From Gigaspora margarita (taxonomy: Eukaryota; Glomeromycota; Glomeromycetes; Diversisporales; Gigasporaceae): DNA of 64,000 nucleotides. Location: contig WTPW01000344.1 of assembly GCA_009809945.1 (NCBI GenBank), positions 240,071 to 304,070 of the forward strand, written 5' to 3'. Of this stretch, positions 44,329-55,169 are shown piece after piece. A program made the translations under genes and the position numbers. How positions within the stretch are numbered: position 1 is the stretch's first letter; every line of letters begins with the position of its first letter. Below the pieces are notes generated by a model. The model had not been told where the DNA came from. It saw only the letters and a program-made list of their open reading frames with translations, and ran no database searches.

Positions 44329-45901
44329 GTAGACCAAATTATTATTTTCAGGAAGCAAGCAAACTTATACCACAACTTCAGAACATTTTGTTTAAAAAGG
44401 CTTGCCTTAATGGCATTTTTATGACCACAATTGATAATATATTAAGAGAAGGAATATATTCACAACTAAAAACAGACCCTCTTGCTAGGAATGTACTAGC
44501 TCACCTCAGTGGGTTAGATGTAAATAAAAAAAGAATACATTCTGATTATTATAAATTTTTGCAACAGAATGGTTTATTGTTTAGGAAGGGGCTGTTATAT
44601 GTTCTAGGAAGAGCAGAGAGACTTGCGTTGCTTTAACTAAGACATGATTCTAAACTTGCAGAGCATTTTGGTATAGCCAAAACAATGGAGTTGTTAACCT
44701 GCGATTACTAGTAGCCCCAAATGCAAAAATTCACAAAAGAAATATATAAGTTCTGCGATATTTGTGCCAGATCTAAAATGCCTGGACACAAAAGCTCAAA
44801 ATTATTGTTACTGTTACCTATTCTTATATACCAGTGACAATTAATTTTAATAAATTTCATTACAGACTTAACCTCTTCCTCTGGCTGTAATTCTATCTTA
44901 GTAATAGTAGATAGATTATCAAAAATGGCCTCTTTGTAGCATGTAACAAAACTATCATTGTGGAACAAACTGCTCAAATAATTTTTTGAAAAAGAATCTG
45001 CCTTAATAGTATACCTGAGAATATTGTCTCAGATTAGGGCCCTCAATTCGCATCAAAATTCTGGAAACAGTTATTTGAACTTCTGGGCACCAAGATTAAT
45101 TTGTTATCAGAATACCATCCTCAAACAGATGGTCAAAGTGAACAGATAAATTAGGTGTTAGAGCAATATTTGAGGTATACCATTAACTATCACCAAGATA
45201 ACTGAGCAGACTTGCTTACCTTTGCTGAGATTGCATATAATAACTCTATTCACTTATCCACTAAATTCATACTGTTCTTTGCAAATTATAGATTTCACCA
45301 TCAACTTGATATTCAAACACCTTGTTAGTCATTGGTTCCTGCAGCAGAAGGCAAAATCTCTGAGCTACAGAAGATTATTACAATTTTATAGGATAAATTA
45401 TCAATTGCTCAGAGATAGTCTAAGGAAAATGTGAACAGGAATCGCCAGAAGCATCCACCCTATAAAGCAGGTGATAAAGTCTGGTTATTATGCCAAAATA
45501 TCAATACCACAAGGCCCTCAGAGAAATTGAACTATTGATACTTAGAACCCTCACTATCTCAGCTCAAATTAACCCAGTTACTTACCACTTATCCTTACTC
45601 TATGTCTTAAAATTCACAATACATTCCACATGTCTCTTTTAAAACCTTACATCTACAATAATATTTTGAGAAGTAACCAGAACCACTCTGTTCAGTAATG
45701 GTCAATAGAGAAAATGAGTACAAAGTTAGTAAAATTCTTGATTCTAAATTTAGTTGCAGAAAATTACATTACCTGGTCAAATAGAAGAATTATAACATTG
45801 GTGAACAATCTTAGGAAACTGAGGAAAACCTTGTTAATACACAAGAGGTAGTTAAAACCTTTTATTAACAATATCCTAATAAGCCTAAACCTAAGCCTCA
45901 T

Positions 45902-45918
45902 AAAATGAGAAAGGGGCT
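45902..45918 (+). other. Candidate polypurine tract of the Gypsy element
   Basis: AAAATGAGAAAGGGGC precedes the presumed 3' LTR and would prime plus-strand DNA synthesis. It lies right after the chromodomain coding end. Confidence 0.5.
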
Positions 45919-45944
45919 TTTAAGAGAGAGATACTATCATGATC

Positions 45945-46655
45945 ATGATCACAAGCAAGATCATGCTTGTGATTATGAGCAAGGTCACTGCTACGGTTAT
46001 GACCAAGGACACAATCATGATCATGTAAGCACGTAATTGATATCGCTCAGTTGATCACATTTGATTTAGAGAGTAGTGATGATTCAGAATGTAGCATAGC
46101 GATGGTATTAGTGTGTCTTAGGTAGTGATATGAACTGAGAAAATTTTCCTTAATCAGTTAACTGAACTGAAGCATTTAGCGTCAACTGATTCAACTGATT
46201 GAGATTACTTCACCTTTACTTTCAGAAATTCTCAGACTTTTACTTAAATTTTTGTCTCGACCTTGCTCATCTACAACGTCTATTCATTTTCTTTTCAGAA
46301 ATTTTTGGGACTTTGCTCATTTATGACATCATTTACATTTCTCAACCAATTCTCAACTGGTTGTATGGGTCAACTGATTAAGTATTTACTCAACTGGTTA
46401 ACTGAAACTTATTCAGCTCAGGTTGGTTAACCAATTATAGCCCAACCGGTTCAAATCACTAGTCTTAGAATAATGTGTATAAGAAATGTAATAAGCAAGT
46501 ATTAGTATCAGTATTAGTAATAAATGCATAAAAGTAGTTAGAATAGTATAAATAGAGTTCTTTGTAACCTTTGATCCTTAGTCTGCTTAATAAAATCATT
46601 CTTGCTTACCTATTAAAACACAAAGATCGTAATCGGGCCCTTATAACTTTTTTGA
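45945..46655 (+). repeat. Probable 3' LTR of the Gypsy element
   Basis: Begins with an inverted-repeat-rich stretch (ATCATGATCATGATCAC, CAAGATCATGCTTG) after the polypurine tract. It contains TATAAATAGAG (46549), AATAAAATC (46589, a polyadenylation-like signal) and ends near TAATCGGGCCCTTATAA. A 339-bp hAT-type MITE lies inside, so the LTR proper is about 370 bp. No 5' LTR copy was found in the window, so the boundaries are estimated. Confidence 0.5.
46115..46469. mobile_element. 339-bp hAT-type MITE, copy 1 (46123-46461)
   Basis: Ends TAGTGATATGAACTGAG and CCGGTTCAAATCACTA. Flanks GTCTTAGG and GTCTTAGA agree at 7 of 8. Many AACTGATT/AACTGGTTAAC words. Exactly the same length as copy 2 at 48131-48469. 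Inserted in the Gypsy 3' LTR. Confidence 0.92.
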
Positions 46656-47230
46656 TCAAAAATCCAAATTATGCATCTATTCTCCAAATTTTAAGTAATA
46701 TAAAAATAACTCTGCTGACTTGATGTATTTTTAGATGCTGTACAAGTTTACTTAGTACATTAAGTTAAAATTAATCAGTAAAAGGTTGTATATCATAAGA
46801 TTTTATAGAAGTTTATTAATAAAATTCTATAAAATTTTATGATTCACAAAATTTACTAATTAATTCTAACTCCATGCACTAAATAAACTTATTTAGAACC
46901 TAAAAATATATTAAATTTGCAGGATCATTTTTTATTTTACTTGAAATTTGGAGAAAAGATGCTTAAATTTGACTTTTTTGATCAACAATCCAATATTATG
47001 CATCTATTCTCCAAATTTTAAGTAAAATAAAAATAACTCAGCTGATTTGATGCATTATTTGGTGCTGAATATGTTTACTTAGTGCATAAAGTTATAATTA
47101 ATTAATAAAATTCATGGATTATAAGATTTTATAAAATTTTATTAATAAAATTCTATAAAATCTTATGATTCATAAAATTTTACTAATTAATTCTAACTTC
47201 ATGCACTAAGTAAACTTGTCAGCACCAAAA
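46640..47230. repeat. Detached block of the 326-bp palindromic satellite
   Basis: About 1.8 units with palindrome centres near 46823 and 47143, containing TTTTTTGATCAAAAATCC and TTTATTAATAAAATTCTATA as in the array at 6640-8170. Confidence 0.85.
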
Positions 47231-47436
47231 AAATACATATAAGTATATTCAAACTTAGACCAGTCTGCATAAAATTTAGAGTCTGAGTCTGGTACGATCC
47301 TGGACCGGACCCAAACTGGACCTATTCTGATCCTAGCCAGACCCAAACTGAACCTAATTATATGTTGTTTAAATCCCTCTCTAAAAAATTTTGAACTTGT
47401 TATATTAATCAAAGAATTAAATTAGAGTGGCCTAAT

Positions 47437-47540
47437 GGTGATATTGGTAAAACTGGTGATATTGGTAAAACTGGTGAAATTGGCAAAACTAGTAATATTG
47501 GTAAAACTGTGATATTGGTAAATCTGAAATATTAGTAAAA
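47437..47540 (+). repeat. 18-bp minisatellite GGTGATATTGGTAAAACT
   Basis: Five to six units, slightly diverged. In one frame it would read GDIGKTGDIGKTGEIGKT, but no gene structure surrounds it. Confidence 0.85.
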
Positions 47541-48122
47541 TTTTTGATTCTTATATCACCTATACTACTGATATTACAAGTACTATCTGCATTATTAGTC
47601 TTAGTATTGTACATATGTCAGAAAAAAATCTTGGCAGATTTTGAATCAATATAATTTGATTCTAAATAGACTTATATTGAAATAAAATTTTAACTTCATT
47701 CAAATCAGTAAAGAATTCTGAATTAACTTGAAGGTGATTCCAAATCCATTTAGTGCATATTCAATTAAAAACATTAAATTAATTTAATTAGCAGTTATGA
47801 TCTTTATGTATATATGATTTGTGATTACTAATTGACTAATGTTATTAGTAAAATTGCAATCAGTATAAAATTAATAGTCATTGATTATAATAAATTTCAT
47901 GAGTCATAAAGCCATATTCTTGTGAATCAATAAAGTTATAAAGAAGAAAATATGTAATACAAGATGATAAACTTTAATTTGAATATAATAATAATAAAAA
48001 ATAATAATAAAAATGAAGCATGAAAAATAATGAATTATCCTTATAAATATCAATAAAAAAGTCAATGCAAACATCAATATAATTATTAATATTATTATTA
48101 TCATCATATAATATTATGGCTA
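47541..48122. other. AT-rich spacer
   Basis: I see no gene. A short AATAATAAT-type microsatellite lies around 47985-48015. Confidence 0.4.
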
Positions 48123-48477
48123 TCTCAAAGTAGTGATATGAACTGAGAAATTTTTCCTTAATCAGTTAACTAAACTAAAACATTTGGTGTTAACCAATTC
48201 AACTGATTAAGATTACATCACATTTACTTTTGGGAATTCTTAGACTTTTACTCAAATCTCTGTCTCACCCTTGCTCATCTACTATGTTCATTCATTTTCT
48301 TTTCAGAAAATTTTGGGACTTTGCTCTTTTATGATATCATTTACATTTCTTAACCAATTCTTAGCTGGTTGTACAGGTCAACTGATTAAGCATTTACTCA
48401 ACTGGTTAACCAAAACTTATTCAGTTCAGATCAGTTAACCGATTATAGCCCAACCAATTCAAATCACTATCTCAAAG
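48123..48477. mobile_element. 339-bp hAT-type MITE, copy 2 (48131-48469)
   Basis: Ends TAGTGATATGAACTGAG and CCAATTCAAATCACTA with the exact 8-mer TCTCAAAG at 48123-48130 and 48470-48477. Sister of 46123-46461. Confidence 0.95.
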
Positions 48478-49130
48478 TCACATGAATATTGAATCTTATG
48501 CTCATATAAATATATAACAGTATATTAGTAAAATTTTGCTAATACCATTCTAGATTGTGGTTAACCATACACTCTGTTATGCAAGCATGACTGTGTTCCT
48601 GATATTTCTACAGTCTGGGACAGCATAAATCATCAAATTTGCTAAGAACTTTCTTTAAATTAAAAATTTTAAAAATCGCTCTTTCAAATTTCTTGTTTAT
48701 TGTTTAAGCAACAAATCTAAAAGAGGGATTTTAAAATTTTTGATTTTGAAAAAGTAGTTACAATTTAAAGTAGGGTTTTTCTAGGCATCTCTGGCCAGAG
48801 ATATATAAGTTATATATCTCTGGCCTGCTGACCAATCAAAAACAGGAAAATCACATGATCAAAAAGTTCATGTGTTGATCCGATTGCTGATGCAAAATCG
48901 GCCGTCCATCGGCAGACCCAGATAGATAAGTATAGATCATCTTTGATCTGTTTTTTTTTTATTTGGTATGTTTTTTTTACTTGTCTTTGCTTTCACTTTC
49001 TTTACTAACTAATTTTTTTTATTCATTTATTTAGCTTGTTATCTTTCGTCGTGCTGTCGCAGTTGGTGTCGCAGTTGGTGTTGTTGTTGGTGTTGTCGTT
49101 GGTGTTATTGATGTTGCCGTTAGATTTCCT

Positions 49131-49361
49131 TTGGATTTGGCGTTTTATATTTCTCTGCCATTTTTGTGGGTTGATCCTGTGTTCGTAATATGGTCTTCGT
49201 GCGGGTGTCTTATAGGTGGTCTTTCGTATTTCTCTGCTATTTTTACGGGCAGGCTTATAGGTGGTCTTTCGTATTTTTCTGCCATTTTTGCAGGCGGGCT
49301 TATAGGTGGTCTTTTGTATTTCTCTACGGGTTGTCTTTGGTTTTCTCTGATGTTTTTGTAG
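49131..49361 (+). CDS. Short repeat-protein frame inside the left arm of foldback element copy 2
   Basis: Starts MDLAFYISLPFLWVDPVFVI and contains three LIGGLSYFSAIF-type 15-residue units. Ends in STGCLWFSLMFL. Homologous to 787-1032 with a few substitutions and no frameshift, and repeated inverted at 50528-50770. Translation is unproven. The hydrophobic repeat might give a membrane-embedded peptide if expressed. Confidence 0.25.
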   Translation: MDLAFYISLPFLWVDPVFVIWSSCGCLIGGLSYFSAIFTGRLIGGLSYFSAIFAGGLIGGLLYFSTGCLWFSLMFL

Positions 49362-50178
49362 AGAATCGGCCAGTGAAGCAGCCCTGGTAAAGGTTCTTAT
49401 CTTTCATGTTTTCATTTTTTTTTTCTTTATTTTCTTTAACTGCTTCAGTTTTTTTTTAGGTTCACCACGATATGGAATCATCGCCATTCGTCATTTGGTG
49501 CCGTCGTTGTTGGTGCCTCTTTCGTCGCTGATTCGTCGCTGGTGTTGTTTGCTTTTCATCATTTGTGTCGTCGTTTGTTGGTGCTCTTTCGTCTTTGGTG
49601 AGTCGTTCTTGCTGCATGCTGTATATCGCCGCTAAAGGTCGCTTACGTCGTGTGTAGAGTTAGGTTAGGATTAGAAGATAGATTAGTGTTAGTGTTAGTA
49701 TTAGTGTTAGTGTTAGTGTTAGTGTTAGTGTTAGTGTTTGTTAGTGTTAGTTATATGGGGTTCAATGTTAGTGTTAAGTTAGATAGAAGCGCGAGATTAT
49801 GTAAGTGTGGATACGTATTAGTGTATAATAAATATGAAATAAATATAAAATAAATGTGACGAATCATAATTAAGGTGAAATATGTATAGTATAAAAAAAA
49901 GGACAAATCGGCGCATTCTATAAGGCTAGGGGTTGANATTAGAGGTTAGTTTTAGAGTAAAGTTTATATTAAACAAGAGGGTTAAATAGAAACCCATATT
50001 TTCATTTTAATCTGATTTCATTAGATCNGCGATACATAAAAGTAGTCNTTAATTTTATTGGGATGCACGACCAAGTTAGGGGGTCGCTTAAAGCCAGGTA
50101 CGTACATGCATACGTACAGTACNTACTTACATCATGATTTTTCTGAGTTTTACATGGCTTTGTCTTGTCGCTCGCTTT

Positions 50179-50283
50179 GTTATTTATTATACAACTAATA
50201 CATATTTATTATACAACTAATACATATTTATTATACAACTAATACATATTTATTATACAACTAATACATATTTATTATACAAC
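50179..50283 (+). repeat. 22-bp tandem repeat at the centre of foldback element copy 2
   Basis: Five near-identical units of TATTTATTATACAACTAATA plus two bases, one more than in copy 1. Confidence 0.85.
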
Positions 50284-50527
50284 CATAATCTTGTGCTACT
50301 ATCTACCTTAACCCTAACACTGAACCCCGTATAACTAACACTAACACTAACACTAATCATAATCATTCTATCTTCTAATCCTATCCTAACCCTACACACG
50401 ACATAAGCAGTATATGGCATGATATGGCACACGGCAAGAACGACTCACCAAAAACCAACGAATAACATCAGTGATGAAAGGAGGCACCTAAACGACAGCA
50501 CCAACGACGAATGGCGATGATTCTATA

Positions 50528-50770
50528 TCATGGTGAGCCTAAAAAAAAACCTAAGCAGTTAAAGAAAATAAAGAAAAAAAGAAGAAAAAAAGAAAGAAAA
50601 ATAAGAACCTTTACCAGGGCCGCTTCTCCACGAAGACAACCCGTAGAGAAATACGAAAGACCACCTATAAGTCCACCCGCAAAAATGGCAGAGAAATATG
50701 AAAGACCACCTATAAGACACCCGCACGAAGACCATATTACGAACGCAGGATCAACCCACAAAAACGGCAA
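50528..50770 (-). CDS. Short repeat-protein frame inside the right arm of foldback element copy 2
   Basis: Minus-strand MPFLWVDPAFVIWSSCG with two LIGGLSYFSAIF-type units, then RGEAALVKVLIFLSFFLL. Fourth arm copy of the frame. The tail is poly-A derived and probably meaningless. Low confidence as a protein. Confidence 0.2.
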   Translation of the reverse strand: MPFLWVDPAFVIWSSCGCLIGGLSYFSAIFAGGLIGGLSYFSTGCLRGEAALVKVLIFLSFFLLFFFIFFNCLGFFLGSP

Positions 50771-51170
50771 AGAAATATAAAACGCTGAATCCAGAGGAAA
50801 TCTAACGGCAACATTGATGATACCAATGACAACACCAACGACAACACCAACTGTGACACCAACTGCAACAGCACGACGAAAGATAACAAGCTAAATAAAT
50901 GAATAAAAAAATATAAAAAAAATTAGTTAGTAAAGAAAGCGAAGAAAGCGAAAACAAGTAAAAAAAAAAAAAAAAAAAAAAACAAATCAAAGATGATCTA
51001 TACTTATCTATCCGGATCTGCTGATGCACAGCCGATTTTGCATCAGCAATCGGATCAACACATGAAATTTTTGATCATGTGATTTTCCCGTTCTTTGATT
51101 GGTCAGCAGGCCAGAGATATATAACTTATATATCTCTGGCCAGAAATGCCTAGAAAAACCCTTTAAAGTA

Positions 51171-52200
51171 TATGGTTTGTAAAACGTTGGCACGTATTTA
51201 TTATTTTTATGAATTGTGATTGGTTAAAATTTTTTTATATCATTTTTATCATAAAATTTTTTTTAAAAATTTGGTACACTCAGAAAAAGTAGCTGTTCCT
51301 ACTGTAATAGTTTGATTGATGATGATCAAGACTGAACCATGTGGTCATAAGAACTTTCAAACATGAAATTAAAGCTTTTTTTTAAAAAAAAATTTTTCAC
51401 ACTATAACACTTTTACTCAATTAAAATTCTTTTCAATTGATATACCACACAAAATATTTGGAGTCTCAATTTCATTTACAACTGATTTTGACTATGACAA
51501 TACCTCTTAACCAATTTGATTATTGCTCATTATTAGTTTATTGACAACAATTAAGATAATCAAATCATATGTGATCATGAATTACCCCACAATACTTGTA
51601 TTTAACATAGATACTAAAAAAATTATCATAAAAGACTAAAAACTGATTTAAATGTAATCCACAATAAAGTTGCTTGATCTCACAATAAAGATTACTTTGT
51701 TACTCATTGGCAAGCATCACTAGTACCACTAGCTTACATGTACTACCAGTATCACCAATACCTTTGTTGATCGAAAATTTTTTATTTTCGATGGGGTTCG
51801 ATTTTGATCCAATTTGCAATCACGGGAATCGATAACACATTTGATGATTGGTCAGTTACTCAGGCCAATTACTACATTTTTCTTCCCATTACTTCATTTT
51901 CTTCCCATTACTACATTTCTCAACGATTGACTAATTATTACTTCATAATTTGTAATCATCTTATTTTGTTTAATGTAAAGAATCATGGGAAGGCGCAAAG
52001 TAGAAATGTATATAAGGAACTGGCCTTTGCCAGAGGAGCAATTAGTTTATTTTTCAAGCATTTCTTTTCCTTTAATTTTATATGTAATTTTCTAACACAC
52101 GCACATTTATATAATTCGCTCTCCCAAAATTTAATAATTCGCTCTCCCAAAATATTTAATAAAATACATTCGTTTATAAATTTCTGAGCCCTTAATGATT
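51171..52200. other. Spacer without a supported gene
   Basis: A hairpin GATCGAAAATTTTTTATTTTCGAT lies at 51769-51792. A 127-codon frame at 51804-52187 has no domain, promoter or splice evidence and is not called. TATATAAGG at 52007 is a TATA-like word. The octamer-rich direct repeat ATTCGCTCTCCCAAAAT occurs twice near 52112 and 52137. Confidence 0.4.
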
Positions 52201-52201
52201 G

Positions 52202-52265
52202 TGGCCCAGTAGCTGAATTGGCTTACGGGTTTTGGAAGTCTCTCCCAAGGCCACAACACCTTCAC
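52202..52265 (+). ncRNA. tRNA-like hairpin, possible SINE head or tRNA relic
   Basis: The segment has a closing stem GTGGCC/GGCCAC (52202-52207 with 52250-52255) and TAGCTGAATTGG at 52211, which fits a polymerase III A-box. A clear B-box (GGTTCGA-type) is missing. An old tRNA-derived SINE is possible. Chance is not excluded. Confidence 0.25.
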
Positions 52266-52908
52266 CAATGCTACCAGTTTACTAGTATCACCAATGTTGA
52301 TTGGTAATCAGTGAATAGTGAAAATTGGTGCTCCATTTAAAATTTTTTACCTGCAACCCTAAACTCTATAACTTTTAAATTATCATTTTGAATTAGATAA
52401 AGATACTAAATAATTAGGTGCTATATAAACCTCCCATTTGATTCATATAATTTTTTCAATGGTTTATTAGTTTTTAGTTACATTTGCATTTGCAAATCAG
52501 ACTCCCAATACTGACTTTTTGTTTCAAAAGTAATTATTGGGATCAAAATATTAATTTGTATGCACAATACCTAATTCTGAGTCAATTATTAATTTCATTA
52601 TTATTCTTTGTATTATCTATAATTTATTTCATAGAATCAAGAATCGTTAATTCACTTATATCCACTAAACTAATTCAAAATAGAATTGTTAAAATGATGG
52701 TTTTTTTTCGTTTCAAACCTTTGAAAAATTGTTGGCAACAATGTGAACGGCTGAGAAAATGAGAGACGTATAATAGATTATGCAAAATATAATCAATGTT
52801 TTACAAAACTCATCTAGTTAACATAAAATCCAAGCTTTATTGAGTTCTTAATACCTTTAAATTAATTAAAGTTGGAATTTTTGAAGAGCTGAATATTTCA
52901 GATGGATA
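52266..52908. other. Spacer without a supported gene
   Basis: The 92-codon frame at 52484-52762 is hydrophobic AT-driven sequence without recognisable features. Confidence 0.4.
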
Positions 52909-53080
52909 AACATAAGCAATGTACACATTGGACTAAATTGGACGTTTGGACACCTTTGATCGGACGTTCAATCCAACATCTAATCCAACATCCAATCTTG
53001 ATTTTTGGACATTTTTCCAATTGGATCTTGATGTCCAATGTCCAATTCAGATCATTGGACATGACAACTCTGAACATAAG
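52909..53080. mobile_element. 156-bp hAT-type MITE (52917-53072)
   Basis: The 8-mer AACATAAG is exact at 52909-52916 and 53073-53080. The ends CAATGTACACATTGGAC and GTCCAATGATCTG...CAGAGTTGTCATG-type (right end read on the minus strand) are diverged inverted repeats. It is rich in TTGGAC words, like the MITE at 43523-43795. Confidence 0.75.
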
Positions 53081-53239
53081 CATAGTACACAAGTTATTAA
53101 GATTTTTATGAAACACGGTATCTCACAAAATTCAACGATAAGATCTCTTCGAAATTGTGAAACGTCCAATCATGAAATTGTTTAAAATATAAAAAATAAT
53201 GGACATCACTGTAATATGAAATAAATATCCTTTCTGTTG

Positions 53240-53430
53240 CAAAAGCAATACTTTCGTACTTTCCAATGTAGTTGGGTGGTGCTCGCTGTTAAACATTCTT
53301 TATATTCTTGCTAAAACTGAAGACGATAAAGAAGTAAAATATTGGTTAGTGTATTATTTATGGCATGGAATTGGAGTTAATAAGATAAGAAAACAAGACT
53401 AGAAGGCTGTTATTGAGCTACTTGAAGGTT
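53240..53430 (+). pseudogene. Fragment resembling a Sel1-type repeat protein
   Basis: One frame reads VVGWCSLLNILYILAKTEDD and KEVKYWLVYYLWHGIGVNKI before a stop. The WLVYYLWHGIGV segment looks like part of a helical Sel1/TPR-like repeat, a family expanded in these fungi. Only about 45 residues are open, so the assignment is weak. Confidence 0.2.
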
Positions 53431-54330
53431 AGTTGAAGGAGGATATTTAAAAGTGCATATTTCCTTGAAGAGAATTCCTAACAATACATTGGCTGTTAGT
53501 AAATTGAAAGTTTTTACTAGAAAACTAATGCAGTACACAGGACAGTTGAGATAATTCGGATCAAAATTGAGGTTTTAAAAAAATATTGAGCTTAAAATTT
53601 TATTAAATTAACTTTTCAATTCTTAAATAAAATATTTAAGATTGAATTTGCATATTTTTTATATTATTCTGTAAGATTATGATTGGGAGCTATCTTAAAA
53701 TTTTTACAAAGCGAATTTTCATAAGAACGGCCTTTTTAACTAATTTAGTTATAGGCTAAAGTTAAAAAGACCCTTTTTTTGAAATTAGCTTTTTTGATCT
53801 ACAAATACAAAAACTCGCGTATTTCAACATTAGAGCACTTCTTTTTACTGCTTATCATCAAATAGATCAAAACAGGCGTTAATACAATGCATAACGACAA
53901 ATGTACATATGTACATTTCTTTTTTATTCTTTTTTAAAATAAATACAGTACTTATAAGCATGTACAGTACGCAACATCTGGATATTGTTCCTTTGAAACC
54001 CCTTTAAATCCAACGTTAGTTCTTAAGAGATTGTGTAAAGAAATATAATCCAGTTGCATGTGGTAAGAGACATGTTTATGGTCATCCTGAGAAATGAAAT
54101 TAATATGAAACGGTGATGTAAAAACAGCTGCGAAAATAGAAATTGTACATAGTATAGAATTTCGAATTTCATTTTTAAAGATAAATTGTGTTAAACATGT
54201 TTTTTTATTTGGATTTTTTTATTTTTTTTTTTAAGTTTGTATATAAAAAATTTTTATCACAATTTTTTTACGCTAGGTTAATATATAGAATTGAAATTGG
54301 GTTTTTTTGTGGCATAAAATATTTTTACTT
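53431..54330. other. AT-rich spacer
   Basis: No gene or repeat that I can support. Confidence 0.4.
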
Positions 54331-54800
54331 ATAACACCCCGCACCGATTATTAGTTAGTTTTACGTACGCAGTATTGTCGTCTCGGAGTATAGTTTAAAA
54401 TTTTGGCTCGAATTAAGCTTTAATTAGTCCGAATTAAGCTTAATACAGCAAAATTTAAACTATGCTCTGGGGCGTTATTTCGAGACTATGCGGTAGCTGA
54501 TTGGCCAATATCACACGCGCACTGGTTATAATCTTAATTGGTCGGTTAAGCCCCTCTGACTGACTATTATCGGTTATAATTATAACAACATAACCGCATC
54601 TATCCCTAGCCAAAACAATAAAAATCTGGCATCGGCTAGCCAGTCAGCTGAGCCGTTCTGGCTAACTATTATCGGTTATAGTTATTACCGTGCGACTAGC
54701 TGGCTAAACCTAGCCAAACCAATTCCTAATCTGCACAATATAAATTTTTGCAAATTTTGGTTTTTTATTCTTGTTCTACTAATGGCATCCTTTCACATTT
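54330..54800. promoter_or_regulatory. GC-richer block with inverted and direct repeats, promoter-like
   Basis: An inverted repeat pairs 54384-54405 (CGGAGTATAGTTTAAAATTT) with 54449-54470 (AAATTTAAACTATGCTCTGG). Its loop holds two CGAATTAAGCTT words. The direct repeat CTATTATCGGTTATA occurs at 54564-54578 and 54666-54680, each near GGCTA/AGCC words. A TATAAAT at 54740 lies about 40 bases before ATG 54782 (MASFHIFQ, followed by a possible GTTAGT donor at 54806). This could be the promoter and first exon of a lost or unrecognised gene. Confidence 0.35.
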
Positions 54801-55169
54801 TTCAAGTTAGTATTCATTGGTATTTTATTATTTTGTAATAAGTGACTGACTGTTTCTTAATATATAAAGATATTTTTAGATGTTTAATCGTATAATAATT
54901 ATTTTAGTTAAATATTTGGACATTTAGTCAAACTTAGAATTTTAACATTTCGACAATAATATAATGTCGAGACATTTAACTGTCTAAATATTTTGACTAA
55001 ATAGTATATTTCAGCTAATAACACTAACTAAATGCATTTAAAAATCAAGTGACAATTCAAACTAAAAATTGCAAGCGGGGCAAAAATTACATGTTTGATA
55101 AATCTGTGATTACTTTTTTATATGTCTACGATGCATTTAAATCTAAGCCACATTTATCATGCACCCCAT

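Larger units (their letters stand above)
41220..45930 (+). pseudogene. Decayed Ty3/Gypsy chromodomain retrotransposon, gag-pol
   Basis: Blocks appear in canonical order: gag-like DKTRTAANKFRKLTQGSKLV (41286-41345), a zinc-knuckle start CLYCGT (about 41687), protease DSGATSCFLD (41942-41971), RT with the catalytic box as YLDNILIY (42932-42957; the second Asp is Asn), RNase H ETDALDYTLGAVLSQY (about 43378), an integrase zinc-binding region HDSKLAEHFGIAKTMELL and CDICARSKMPGHK (44643-44785), integrase core ITDLTSS...ILVIVDRLSKMA (44860-44930) and a C-terminal chromodomain ENEYKVSKILDSKFSC (about 45712-45760). Gag-pol makes the particle, copies RNA and integrates the DNA. The chromodomain would target chromatin. 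Numerous stops, frameshifts and two hAT-type MITEs (43523-43795, 44010-44320) show it is dead. Confidence 0.9.
48764..51170. mobile_element. Mutator-like foldback element, copy 2 (48773-51161) with 9-bp target duplications
   Basis: Starts GGGTTTTTCTAGGC at 48773 and ends TGCCTAGAAAAACCC at 51161. The 9-mer TTTAAAGTA is exact at 48764-48772 and 51162-51170. The sequence follows copy 1 (427-2784) end to end. Differences include five rather than four 22-bp central units, more TTAGTG units at about 49684-49745 and point changes in both arms. No transposase. The pair of perfect duplications with different sequences shows two independent insertions. Confidence 0.95.

Noticed and set aside
49650..49853. 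Frame with repeated LV dipeptides
   Set aside because: Translation of the TTAGTG repeat in the foldback arm.
52898..53185. Overlapping frames on both strands at the TTGGAC-rich segment
   Set aside because: They coincide with a 156-bp MITE and its flanks. Neither strand has splice or domain support.
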